Of a stretch of DNA of 7,072 nucleotides, positions 1-6,963 are shown in pieces. The stretch is from Paracoccaceae bacterium (GTDB taxonomy: Bacteria > Pseudomonadota > Alphaproteobacteria > Rhodobacterales > Rhodobacteraceae). The notes under the pieces are model-generated. The model had not been told where the DNA came from, ran no database searches, and saw only the letters and a program-made list of their open reading frames with translations. The stretch spans positions 1 to 7,072 of the forward strand of contig DLZA01000313.1 in NCBI GenBank assembly GCA_003447515.1, in the 5' to 3' direction. Position numbers and translations under genes: made by a program. Position 1 is the stretch's first letter. Each line of letters begins with the position of its first letter.

Positions 1-73
1 AATTCTTGGGTTTAGCTGAGCCTGTTTACAAAGAGTGCGTTCCTACACCACAGTACGGCCATGGGAGGGCTAG
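1..73 (+). other. Leader upstream of the sensor kinase gene
   Basis: This short stretch precedes the first gene. The only element I can support is a strong purine-rich ribosome binding site, GGGAGG at 63-68, five bases before the ATG at 74, which fixes that start. I see no good -35/-10 pair. A GG-N10-GC spacing at 8-21 resembles sigma-54 only in its invariant dinucleotides. The promoter may lie to the left of the window. Confidence 0.6.
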
Positions 74-1798
74 ATGTCGACTGAGCCACATATCGAACGC
101 ATTCCTGGTAAAATGCGACCGAGCATTCTTGGAGTATTGATTGTTACAGTCGTGCTTGCGACTGTCGCGACATTTTTCGGTGCGCAGCGCTATTTTGAAC
201 TACTGGAGACCCGGGCGGCCTCAAACCGTATGGTGCTCTACTTACGAGCATTAAACGAGACTCTGCGCCAGCACCAACATTTACCTTTTGTTTTAGCTCG
301 TGACTCTCGTTATTCTGAAGCACTGCAACCCTTGGCGGTTGAATTCAATATTAACGACAGTCTGAACCTTCTTGCGCAAGAGGCCAGGCTTGAAGCCATC
401 TACCTGATGGATGCCAGTGGGTTGGTTCTTGCGACTTCAAACGCCGGAGAGCCATATAGCTTTCTAGGTCAAAACTACGGGTTCCGCCCTTATTTCCAGG
501 AGGCATTGAAGGGTAAGCGTAGTGATTATTTTGCGATTGGCTCCACCTCTGGGCGGCCGGGGTATTTTGTGGCGGAGCCGTTATCATTTGCTGGACATGC
601 GCAAAAAGGTGTAATTGCGATCAAACTGGACGTGAGCGAATTGCAGCGTTCATGGGAAAACGATAACGAAACTGTTGTTGCCATAAACAGTGACAATATC
701 GTGGTTCTCGCTTCGAATCCTGATTGGTTGTACCGACCCACCGCCAATCTCGTGCCCGAGTTGCGAAGGTCTATCCTCGAGAGTCGTCAGTTTGGTTCCG
801 AACCGCTGCACCCGTTGAGTTGGACCCCACTTGACAAGAACCGTGTCGCTGTGGGCGGGATCAACTACATTTTGGCCTCAGGTTCTTCTGATTGGCGCGG
901 TTGGACGGTACATTATTTGCAGCCCGAAAGCACAATCTTGCGCCAAACACTTCTGGCCACCGCCTTTTTTGGCGGAATCATCGCCATACTGGTTGGCTTT
1001 GCCACTTTCCTGCGGTCCCGCCGGATCGAGTTGGCCTACACAGTGTCTGAGCATCAACGTGGGGAATTAGTCGAAACAAACCGGCAGTTGGAAAAAGCAC
1101 AGACCGAGTTGGCCCAAAGTGCAAAACTGGCGGCCCTTGGACATTTGGCGGCCTCTGTTACCCACGAGCTGGGGCAACCGATCACAGCGTTTCGAAACCA
1201 CCTAGTGGCGGCAGAAATAGGCAATGAAATTAATTCGCCAACCACCGCTGTCAATTTATCCAAACTGGTCGATCGGATGGAGGCGATAACCGGACAATTC
1301 CGGTTTTTTGCCCGTGGGGGGTCTGAACCGAAGGTACCGGTAATGTTGTCGTCAATTCTGACTGAAGCTGAATATTTACTAAGAACGGAAATTGATAGAA
1401 CCGGGATCACATTTACAGCCGCAGCATTCACGACGCCAATTGAAATACACACACATCAGGTGCAATTGGAGCAAGCATTTACCAATATTCTAAGAAACGC
1501 GATCCATGCGGTCGAAGAAGTAACCGCTCCCGAAGTTCGTGTGACTGTCGTAAAGTGTCAGGATCAGGTTGAAATCCACGTGTCCGACAACGGACCGGGC
1601 CTTGCCGGTGCGAGTCTCACAGACCTGCAAGAGCCGTTTTTTAGCACGAAACCCTCAGGCGTTGGTATGGGCCTGGGCCTGGCAATCGCAACCGAGATCA
1701 TCAAAGATCACGGCGGAGAAATTAGACTTGGCAGAACAGACATCGGTGCAGAATTTATCGTGACATTACCTTTACCTCGCGCCGGAGACTTAGAATGA
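74..1798 (+). CDS. DctB-type sensor histidine kinase (574 aa)
   Basis: This is an inner-membrane sensor kinase that autophosphorylates on histidine and passes the phosphate to the regulator encoded next to it. A membrane helix at about residues 18-37 is followed by a periplasmic sensor of about 250 residues and a second helix at about 291-313. The sensor carries the DctB-like double-PDC signature FRPYF (137-141), then YFAIGSTSGRPGYF (152-165). A charged coiled linker (about 317-352) leads to the H-box SVTHELGQP with phosphoacceptor His364. The ATPase has an N-box with Asn471 and Asn475, a G1 box DNGPG (505-509), an F-box EPFF (520-523) and a G2 box GVGMGLGL (529-536). All catalytic boxes look intact, and the length is normal for DctB (about 600 residues). 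The stop overlaps the next start as ATGA, so the pair is co-translated. DctB kinases sense C4-dicarboxylates; the ligand here is inferred and could be another organic acid. Confidence 0.93.
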   Translation: MSTEPHIERIPGKMRPSILGVLIVTVVLATVATFFGAQRYFELLETRAASNRMVLYLRALNETLRQHQHLPFVLARDSRYSEALQPLAVEFNINDSLNLLAQEARLEAIYLMDASGLVLATSNAGEPYSFLGQNYGFRPYFQEALKGKRSDYFAIGSTSGRPGYFVAEPLSFAGHAQKGVIAIKLDVSELQRSWENDNETVVAINSDNIVVLASNPDWLYRPTANLVPELRRSILESRQFGSEPLHPLSWTPLDKNRVAVGGINYILASGSSDWRGWTVHYLQPESTILRQTLLATAFFGGIIAILVGFATFLRSRRIELAYTVSEHQRGELVETNRQLEKAQTELAQSAKLAALGHLAASVTHELGQPITAFRNHLVAAEIGNEINSPTTAVNLSKLVDRMEAITGQFRFFARGGSEPKVPVMLSSILTEAEYLLRTEIDRTGITFTAAAFTTPIEIHTHQVQLEQAFTNILRNAIHAVEEVTAPEVRVTVVKCQDQVEIHVSDNGPGLAGASLTDLQEPFFSTKPSGVGMGLGLAIATEIIKDHGGEIRLGRTDIGAEFIVTLPLPRAGDLE

Positions 1799-3132
1799 AT
1801 ACAGCCCGGATACTTATCATTGATGATGACCGCGAAATGCGCGTCTCGCTGTGCCATCTGCTGGAAACCGCGGGCTATGATGCTCTGGCTGTCAAGAGTG
1901 CGCAAGAAGGTTTGGAGGCCATCAAGACAACCGTACCGGACGCAATTCTCAGCGACGTCCGCATGCCTCAGATGGATGGGCTGGAATTTCAGCTCAAAGC
2001 TCGCGAGATCAGCCATGCTCCGGTTATTTTGATTTCCGCACATGGTGACATTCCAATGGCCGTTAATGCCCTGCAAAACGGGGCTTATAGTTTTGTTGAG
2101 AAGCCGTTCGAGCCCCGCCGTATCTTGGTAATCCTCAAGAATGCGATCAGAATGAAACGGCTGGAGGATAGTTCTAAACTTTTGCAAGATCGTTTGGCGG
2201 AGCTAACCGATTTGGAACGAATTCTAATCGGCGATAGTAAACAGATCACTGCAGTACGTGATCTGATTTTCGATTATGCCCCCAGCAATGCAAATGTCCT
2301 GATCCTGGGAAGCACTGGAACCGGCAAAGAGCTGGTAGCGCGCGCCTTGCACGATCTTGGCACTTCAACAACTGAACCGTTTGTGCCGATCAACTGTGCG
2401 GCGATCCCACCCGAGCAGTTTGAAAAGATGGTGTTCGGCACCAGCAATAATCCAAATGGTTTGATGAGCGAAGCGGATGGCGGAACTCTGTTTCTGGATG
2501 AGCTGAGTTCGATGCCATACGAAACGCAGGGCAAGATATTACGAGTGATAGAGACGAAACAATATCAAAGGATCGACGAGACGGCTGTTCAAAAAGTGGA
2601 GTTTCGTGTCATCAGTGCCGCTTCAGATCAAATTACGCAATCTGTCTCTGATAATATCTTTCGAGAGGATCTGTTGTTCCGCTTGAACACACTTGTCATT
2701 GAACTCCCGAGTTTGGCAGAGCGTGGTGAAGACGTATTGCTCTTATTTCGTTACTATATGCAACGCCTTAGCCAACTTTATGACCTCCCAACTCCGAGCC
2801 TGAAAAATGACGATATCGCAGCGCTTTTGTCCTACGAATGGCCCGGGAATGTCCGGGAATTGCAAAGCGTGGCGGAGCGGCGCGTGTTGGCAGAACGACG
2901 CGGCGGCGGCTCCGTTCGGCTCGCGTTAGCGCGGCAGACCTCAGATGCACCCTTTCCGGGAACTTTGCGAGAAGCCGTAGCCGCATTCGAACGGGAGCTG
3001 ATAAGTCGTGCGGTCCAAAAAGATAACGGACGTATGGACGATGTGGCAACTTCGCTCGGCATTGGGCGACGCACCTTGAACGAAAAAATCGTCAAGTTGG
3101 GGCTCGACAAAGATGCTTTGCTGAGCGGCTGA
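1795..3132 (+). CDS. DctD/NtrC-family response regulator lacking the GAFTGA loop (445 aa)
   Basis: This is the cytoplasmic transcription regulator partnered with the upstream kinase. Its start overlaps the kinase stop (ATGA), with GGAG at 1784-1787. The receiver domain (about 4-120) has the acidic cluster Asp10-Asp12, phosphoacceptor Asp54 in LSDVRMP, Ser81 and Lys103. The AAA+ domain (about 142-370) has Walker A GSTGTGKE (172-179), Walker B GGTLFLDE (229-236), arginine-finger region FREDLLFRLN (289-298) and sensor II EWPGNVREL (348-356). A Fis-type helix-turn-helix ends the protein, with LGIGRRTLNEK at 421-431. The unusual point is between FG (214-215) and GGTLF (229-233), where the GAFTGA loop should be: there are only 13 residues, TSNNPNGLMSEAD, and no GAFTGA. 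Sensor I also has Ser277 where Asn is usual. Family members without GAFTGA, such as TyrR and Rhodobacter capsulatus NtrC, do not work through sigma-54, so this one probably does not either. Its targets are presumably the transporter genes just downstream. Confidence 0.92.
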   Translation: MNTARILIIDDDREMRVSLCHLLETAGYDALAVKSAQEGLEAIKTTVPDAILSDVRMPQMDGLEFQLKAREISHAPVILISAHGDIPMAVNALQNGAYSFVEKPFEPRRILVILKNAIRMKRLEDSSKLLQDRLAELTDLERILIGDSKQITAVRDLIFDYAPSNANVLILGSTGTGKELVARALHDLGTSTTEPFVPINCAAIPPEQFEKMVFGTSNNPNGLMSEADGGTLFLDELSSMPYETQGKILRVIETKQYQRIDETAVQKVEFRVISAASDQITQSVSDNIFREDLLFRLNTLVIELPSLAERGEDVLLLFRYYMQRLSQLYDLPTPSLKNDDIAALLSYEWPGNVRELQSVAERRVLAERRGGGSVRLALARQTSDAPFPGTLREAVAAFERELISRAVQKDNGRMDDVATSLGIGRRTLNEKIVKLGLDKDALLSG

Positions 3133-3258
3133 TCCACGTTGCGGAATTTCGCAGAGATATTTTCTCAAAACCTGCTTATTCCTTCATATCGTTCGTTTCC
3201 AAAGTTGCGCATGAACATTCTAGGCCGTTTTGCGGCTATCAACTTGGGAGGAAGTATC
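3133..3258 (+). promoter_or_regulatory. Intergenic control region of the TRAP transporter genes
   Basis: These 126 bases separate the regulator gene from the binding-protein gene and are the natural place for a promoter answering to the two-component system. They hold a 14-base near-palindrome (listed separately), a small dyad GAGA-N5-TCTC at 3154-3166, and a strong ribosome binding site GGGAGG at 3246-3251. I cannot identify a convincing sigma-70 or sigma-54 promoter. The first 20 bases after the regulator stop form no clear terminator, so read-through from the regulator gene is possible. Confidence 0.45.
3140..3153 (+). promoter_or_regulatory. Candidate regulator-binding palindrome
   Basis: The sequence TGCGGAATTTCGCA reads as an inverted repeat with six of seven pairs matching: half-sites TGCG and CGCA around an A/T-rich centre. 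It sits just after the regulator gene stop and about 105 bases before the binding-protein start. Fis-type helix-turn-helix dimers bind dyads of this size, and DctD-family upstream sites are also dyads, so it is a plausible operator or enhancer for the regulator encoded here. I see only one clear copy. A dyad of this length can occur by chance. Confidence 0.4.
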
Positions 3259-4254
3259 ATGAAAATATTGAATGCACTTGTGGTGAGTGCTGGTCTTATC
3301 GCGTCTGGCGGAGCCTTTGCTCAAAGTGCGGACTACGTATTGAACACTGCGTCCACTGGCGGCACCTATCATCCGGTTGGCACAGCGATTTCGACACTTT
3401 CGAAAATCAAATTGCTGCCGAAACAAAAGTTCTCGCTCACAGCCGTTAACTCAGCGGGCTCTGGTGCAAACGTCCAGGCGCTGTCTGCTGGCACAGCGGA
3501 TTTCGCAATCCTACAGGGTCTCTTTGGTTCTTACGCGATTACCGGAACTGGTCCCGTGAGTGAGCCGCAAACAAATTTGCGCTCTGTGACGATGCTTTGG
3601 CAAAACGTGGAGCAATTCGTCGTTCCCGTGGACAAGGCAGTGACCGGAACCGTCGAAGATTTGAAGGCGCTTACAGGGATGTCCGTGGGAATGGGCAAGC
3701 AAAATTCTGGCACCATCGGGTCCAACACAGTTTTGCTGGCTGGTCTGGGCTTGGATCTGGATGCGGACTTTAAACTGATTTCGGCGGGTTACGGTCCGAC
3801 TGTAGATGCGCTTGCGAATGGTCAAGCAGTTGCGGCTGGTATTCCGTCGGGCCCTCCAACCGGGGCAATCACCAAATTGATGGCATCTAACGAAGGCAAG
3901 TTTACCATTCTGGATGTAACTGCTGATCAAGCCGCCGCGATGGATGGCGGCCGGAGCCTTTGGGTGCCTTACACTATCTCAGCTGGCACATATCCGGGTC
4001 AGGACAAGGACGTGAGCACAATCGCTCAGCCCAACTTTCTGGCGGTTAATGCAAGCGTTGACGAAGAGCATGTCTACCTTCTAACCAAAGCCCTTTACGA
4101 GAACCTGCCCTTTTTGCAGGCAATTCATCCAGCCACGAAAGCAATGGCTGTAGAAAAGGCAATGGCAGGTCTGCCAGCACCTCTGCATCCTGGTGCCGCT
4201 CGGTATTACGCCGAAGTTGGTCTAGAAATACCAGCACATCTGATCGCAAAATAA
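3259..4254 (+). CDS. TAXI-family TRAP transporter solute-binding protein (331 aa)
   Basis: This is the periplasmic receptor that captures the substrate and delivers it to the fused permease encoded next. A Sec signal peptide is evident: Lys2, a hydrophobic core, then AFA|QS with cleavage expected after Ala21. The mature protein opens with the TAXI motif TASTGGTYHPVGTAIS (30-45), followed by GSGANVQALSAGTADFAILQ (67-86), the typical second block of the family. It ends with LHPGAARYYAEVG (309-321), also characteristic. The length is normal for TAXI proteins. ATG 3259 is chosen over an in-frame TTG (3139) and ATG (3211) because GGGAGG lies just before it and the signal peptide starts there. TAXI proteins are distinct from the DctP family; the few characterised bind amino acids or dicarboxylates such as glutamate or 2-oxoglutarate. 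The substrate here cannot be read from sequence, though a DctB-like sensor next door hints at an organic acid. Confidence 0.92.
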   Translation: MKILNALVVSAGLIASGGAFAQSADYVLNTASTGGTYHPVGTAISTLSKIKLLPKQKFSLTAVNSAGSGANVQALSAGTADFAILQGLFGSYAITGTGPVSEPQTNLRSVTMLWQNVEQFVVPVDKAVTGTVEDLKALTGMSVGMGKQNSGTIGSNTVLLAGLGLDLDADFKLISAGYGPTVDALANGQAVAAGIPSGPPTGAITKLMASNEGKFTILDVTADQAAAMDGGRSLWVPYTISAGTYPGQDKDVSTIAQPNFLAVNASVDEEHVYLLTKALYENLPFLQAIHPATKAMAVEKAMAGLPAPLHPGAARYYAEVGLEIPAHLIAK

Positions 4255-4271
4255 GGCGAAAAAGACAACTC

Positions 4272-4318
4272 CGAGGGCCGCCGTTTTACGACGACCCTCG
4301 TTTCAATTTGGAGGGTCG
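4272..4318 (+). promoter_or_regulatory. Alternative intergenic hairpins overlapping the permease ribosome binding site
   Basis: In the 65-base gap between the two transporter genes, CGAGGGCCGCCG (4272-4283) pairs with CGACGACCCTCG (4289-4300) around a TTTTA loop. Ten of twelve positions match, with two C/A mismatches. A short TTT and A/T-rich run follows, giving a weak terminator or 3'-end stabiliser look. The same right arm, at 4292-4299, is also perfectly complementary over eight bases to GAGGGTCG (4311-4318), which contains the permease ribosome binding site. The two pairings exclude each other. One would leave the permease site open and protect or attenuate the upstream message; the other would hide the site. 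Differential expression of an abundant binding protein and a scarce permease is a known need in such operons. The base pairing is seen directly; the function is inferred. Confidence 0.55.
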
Positions 4319-4319
4319 A

Positions 4320-6482
4320 ATGGGAACGCTTGAAATTAATAGTTCTGAGCCGCGTAGTAACCTTTTGGTCATGCCAAAAAGGCGGTTCGGAGCAACTCAC
4401 ACAGTGCTGATTTTCGCGTTGGTTTTTGCAGTTTGGCATATTCTGACGAACATCTATTTGACGGAGCCCGGTCTTTGGCAGAACGCCATCCATTTTGCTG
4501 GTTTCGCCTTTTTGGCCTCTGTAACCATCAGTCCTTGGGGTAAAAACTCGGGTAAAAAATGGGCTTGGGCGATGGATATTACCTACGGATTAATGGTCGC
4601 TGGTGCGGCACTATGGATTGCTTGGGCTGAATCCGGCCTCTACGCACGCTCCCTCGCGGTCACGGGGCTTGGCTGGCAATTCACTTTGATTGACTGGGCC
4701 GCTGGTCTTTTACTGATTTTTGCCTGTATCGATCTTTCGCGACGGGTATCGGGATGGGTTATTCCAATTTTGATCATCCTGTCACTTAGCTACATCCTAT
4801 TTTTGGGAACCATGCTCCCGGGCGTATTTCGCTCCGCAAGCTTGCCGCTGAATGATGTCTTATTTCGAACGCTTTATAACGACGAAGGGATGTTTGGTAT
4901 TCTGGCGAGTATCTCCGTCACTAACATCACCCTCTTCATGATCTTTGGTGGTTTCTTGGTCGTGTCTGGTGCCAGCAATTTCGTCATTGAGATTTCCAAG
5001 ATTGTTGCTGGCCACGTAAAAGGTGGAGCGGCTTTTGTCGCTGTTTTGTCTTCCGCACTGACCGGCACAATTTCTGGCTCCGCCATCGCCAACACTGCAT
5101 CGACTGGCGTGATTACGATCCCCCTGATGAAGTCCAACGGCTTCAGGCCCCAGTTTGCCGCTGGCGTCGAAGCTGCAGCATCCACTGGCGGGCAGTTGAT
5201 GCCACCGATCATGGGCGCAGGCGCGTTTGTGATGGCCAGCTATACCTCTATTCCATACAACACGATTGTCGCCGTTTCTGTTGTGCCTGCGATGCTCTAC
5301 TTCCTCTCGGTTGCGTGCATCGTAAGAATCGAAGCTGTCAAGCATGACGCTGGAACAGAAATTGATTTGACTGTAGATCGGGGCAAGATGATTTCAGGTG
5401 GCTTGGTTTTTATCATTCCTCTAACTGTTATGATTTGGCTCCTGATGTCCGGAGTAACGCCTTCTTACGCGGCTTGCTGGGCCATCGCGACGCTGATCCT
5501 AACTTCGTGGGTCACCAGCTTGATCGCTCACTTGAACAAAGAAGGCACTTTTCAGCCGGTCAGAATGGGGCCTGCGCGGGTTGCAGAGGCACTTGTCAGC
5601 GGCGTCCGTTCAGCTATCATGACGGCGATTTTATTGACCGCTATCGGGATCATGAACAATGCGATCGTAACCAGTGGCGTAGGCAACAGCTTTTCCCTGA
5701 TGATCGCTCAATGGTCTCAAGGTTCTATGGTGCTAGCGATTGCGCTTATCGCGCTGGCTTCTCTCGTCTTAGGCATGGGGTTACCTGTCACCGCTGCCTA
5801 TATCATCCTCGCGATCCTGACCGCACCTGCTTTGGCAGGATTAATGGCAGACGGTCTCATTGTCGAACAATTGGTTGCAGGCATATCGGACGCTTCCAAA
5901 TCGGGACTATTTGTGCTCGTCGATCACCCTCTTGCTGCTCAGGTAGCAACTGGAATGACCAAGGCAGAAGCCTGGGAGTTAGTCCGCAACATACCATTTG
6001 AGATCGCCGTGACGATACGACCCGTAATGATTGACCCAGTGGCTCAGACCTCTTTTTTACTGACAGCACATTTGATCATCTTCTGGCTCAGCCAGGATTC
6101 CAATGTGACACCACCGGTTTGTCTTGCAGCATTTGCCGCAGCTGGGATTGCCGGGTCACGTCCGATGGCGACCGGTTTTGAGAGCTGGAAAATTGCAAAA
6201 GGCCTCTACATAGTTCCACTACTATTCGCCTATACGCCATTGATTTCAGGAGACTTGATTGAGGTTTTTCAGATCGGGTTCTTCGCTCTTTTTGGGATTT
6301 ACGCAACCAACGCCTTAATCCAGTGGTACGCGGAAGGTCCACTTGGAATTATCACATTACCTCTTTTGATACTAGGAGCCATTGGAGCTTATTGGCCATT
6401 GGCAATATTACCCAACATCTTGGGCGCGGTTTCGGTTTTGGTCGCGATTGTGCTATCTTCTCGAGTGAAAACCCAAAGATAG
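4320..6482 (+). CDS. TRAP transporter fused permease, DctQ-DctM type (720 aa)
   Basis: This inner-membrane permease pairs with the TAXI binding protein and is expected to drive uptake with an ion gradient. The first 170 residues carry about five hydrophobic segments (roughly 26-47, 54-71, 83-102, 121-138, 145-167), the small DctQ-like part. The rest is the large DctM-like part, with GSAIANTASTGVITIPLM (253-270), ASTGGQLMPPIMGAGAF (287-303), LGMGLPVTAAYIILA (484-498) and NVTPPVCLAAFAAAGIAG (595-612). Further hydrophobic segments fill about 630-715. Fusion of the two membrane parts and pairing with TAXI proteins is the usual arrangement for this family. ATG 4320 is preferred over the in-frame TTG at 4308, because GGAGGG at 4310-4315 fits as its ribosome binding site, although the four-base spacing is short. 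A soluble-looking stretch at about 512-577 separates two conserved blocks and looks longer than in the typical family pattern I know. Confidence 0.93.
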   Translation: MGTLEINSSEPRSNLLVMPKRRFGATHTVLIFALVFAVWHILTNIYLTEPGLWQNAIHFAGFAFLASVTISPWGKNSGKKWAWAMDITYGLMVAGAALWIAWAESGLYARSLAVTGLGWQFTLIDWAAGLLLIFACIDLSRRVSGWVIPILIILSLSYILFLGTMLPGVFRSASLPLNDVLFRTLYNDEGMFGILASISVTNITLFMIFGGFLVVSGASNFVIEISKIVAGHVKGGAAFVAVLSSALTGTISGSAIANTASTGVITIPLMKSNGFRPQFAAGVEAAASTGGQLMPPIMGAGAFVMASYTSIPYNTIVAVSVVPAMLYFLSVACIVRIEAVKHDAGTEIDLTVDRGKMISGGLVFIIPLTVMIWLLMSGVTPSYAACWAIATLILTSWVTSLIAHLNKEGTFQPVRMGPARVAEALVSGVRSAIMTAILLTAIGIMNNAIVTSGVGNSFSLMIAQWSQGSMVLAIALIALASLVLGMGLPVTAAYIILAILTAPALAGLMADGLIVEQLVAGISDASKSGLFVLVDHPLAAQVATGMTKAEAWELVRNIPFEIAVTIRPVMIDPVAQTSFLLTAHLIIFWLSQDSNVTPPVCLAAFAAAGIAGSRPMATGFESWKIAKGLYIVPLLFAYTPLISGDLIEVFQIGFFALFGIYATNALIQWYAEGPLGIITLPLLILGAIGAYWPLAILPNILGAVSVLVAIVLSSRVKTQR

Positions 6483-6549
6483 TACGTTCATCATGAGCTC
6501 GGTTTTTAGCGAATTTGAGACGTATAGTTTTTGAGAGCAATAACATGCA

Positions 6550-6591
6550 TAGACTCCCGCTCACCACCATTTGAGTCTAGTCGTGTTTTTT
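6550..6591 (+). terminator. Weak candidate terminator after the permease gene
   Basis: TAGACTC (6550-6556) and GAGTCTA (6573-6579) form a perfect seven-base stem with a 16-base loop. A run of six T follows at 6586-6591. It lies about 70 bases past the permease stop, a sensible place for the end of the transcript. The long loop and the six-base gap between stem and T-run make it weak for intrinsic termination. Confidence 0.35.
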
Positions 6592-6805
6592 ACTGAAAGC
6601 CACGTCGATGAAGCAATCTGCAGCCCCATTGCTAACGTTCGAACACACTGTGGCAATCGCTATGTCGGGCTCGAACCTGTCGTTAGCGGCGTGTGGTGCG
6701 AACGCCTACTTTTGCTGATACTTCGTAGATTGAACCGGTATCAGTGAGCGTTATCGAAAATTGAGATGGTGTGGTTTCAAGTGTGGAAAATCGATTCCGA
6801 CCAAA

Positions 6806-6901
6806 CACAGGTGAACATCGCTGACCCCGCCGAAACACGATTTTCAATGAGACTAAAAAGAGACTAAGACCACCTGTGAATCCCGGAGGCAAAATGACCC
6901 C
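6806..6901 (-). mobile_element. Possible decayed end of an IS21-type insertion sequence
   Basis: Read on the minus strand, this stretch twice shows GGGGTCA blocks followed by a GTTCAC or ATTCAC element and CAGGTG or CACCTG. The first block runs from 6901 down to 6871, the second from 6828 down to 6806. IS21-family ends carry tandem copies of a GGGGTCA-led unit ending near GATTCACA, from memory of the family, and the resemblance is partial. No transposase gene or terminal target duplication is visible here, so this could equally be an unrelated intergenic repeat. Confidence 0.2.
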
Positions 6902-6963
6902 ATTGGAAACAGACTTCTTTTTTACAATTTTCAAATATTACCTGGTTCTTACAAACAAGAAAA

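Larger units (their letters stand above)
6483..6963. other. Gene-poor tail region
   Basis: I find no convincing complete gene in these 481 bases. The longest frames are a 36-codon + strand frame at 6608-6718 and an 83-codon minus-strand frame at 6683-6934; neither has a good ribosome binding site or a recognisable protein. Short repeats are present: GCTAACG (6631-6637) inverted at 6681-6687, a GTTCGAAC palindrome at 6637-6644, CACAGGTG (6806-6813) inverted at 6871-6878, and GAGACTAA repeated directly at 6849-6856 and 6860-6867. The texture suggests decayed DNA, possibly mobile-element remains. Confidence 0.55.

Noticed and set aside
8..21. GG-N10-GC spacing upstream of the kinase gene
   Set aside because: Apart from TGG and GC the consensus is not met, in particular the TT before the -12 GC; such spacing is common by chance.
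2768..3168. Long overlapping antisense frames within the 3' half of the regulator gene
   Set aside because: They lie inside a well-supported gene, resemble no known protein, and are expected shadows of its codon bias.
3223..3236. GG-N10-GC spacing suggestive of a sigma-54 promoter before the TAXI gene
   Set aside because: Only the invariant dinucleotides match; the surrounding consensus is poor, and the implied start would fall on the ribosome binding site. The regulator also lacks the GAFTGA motif.
3139..3258. Upstream in-frame starts (TTG 3139, ATG 3211) for the TAXI protein
   Set aside because: They would add residues before a clear signal peptide and lack a good ribosome binding site; ATG 3259 has GGGAGG at proper distance.
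6661..6680. Minus-strand GGTTCGAGCC resembling a tRNA T-arm
   Set aside because: Only the two innermost stem pairs form; no acceptor stem, anticodon arm or D-arm could be placed around it.
6608..6718. 36-codon + strand reading frame starting with ATG
   Set aside because: Weak upstream purine signal, no family resemblance, and it overlaps the inverted repeats.
6683..6934. 83-codon minus-strand reading frame in the tail
   Set aside because: No recognisable domain, no convincing ribosome binding site, and it overlaps the repeat blocks that look like non-coding debris.
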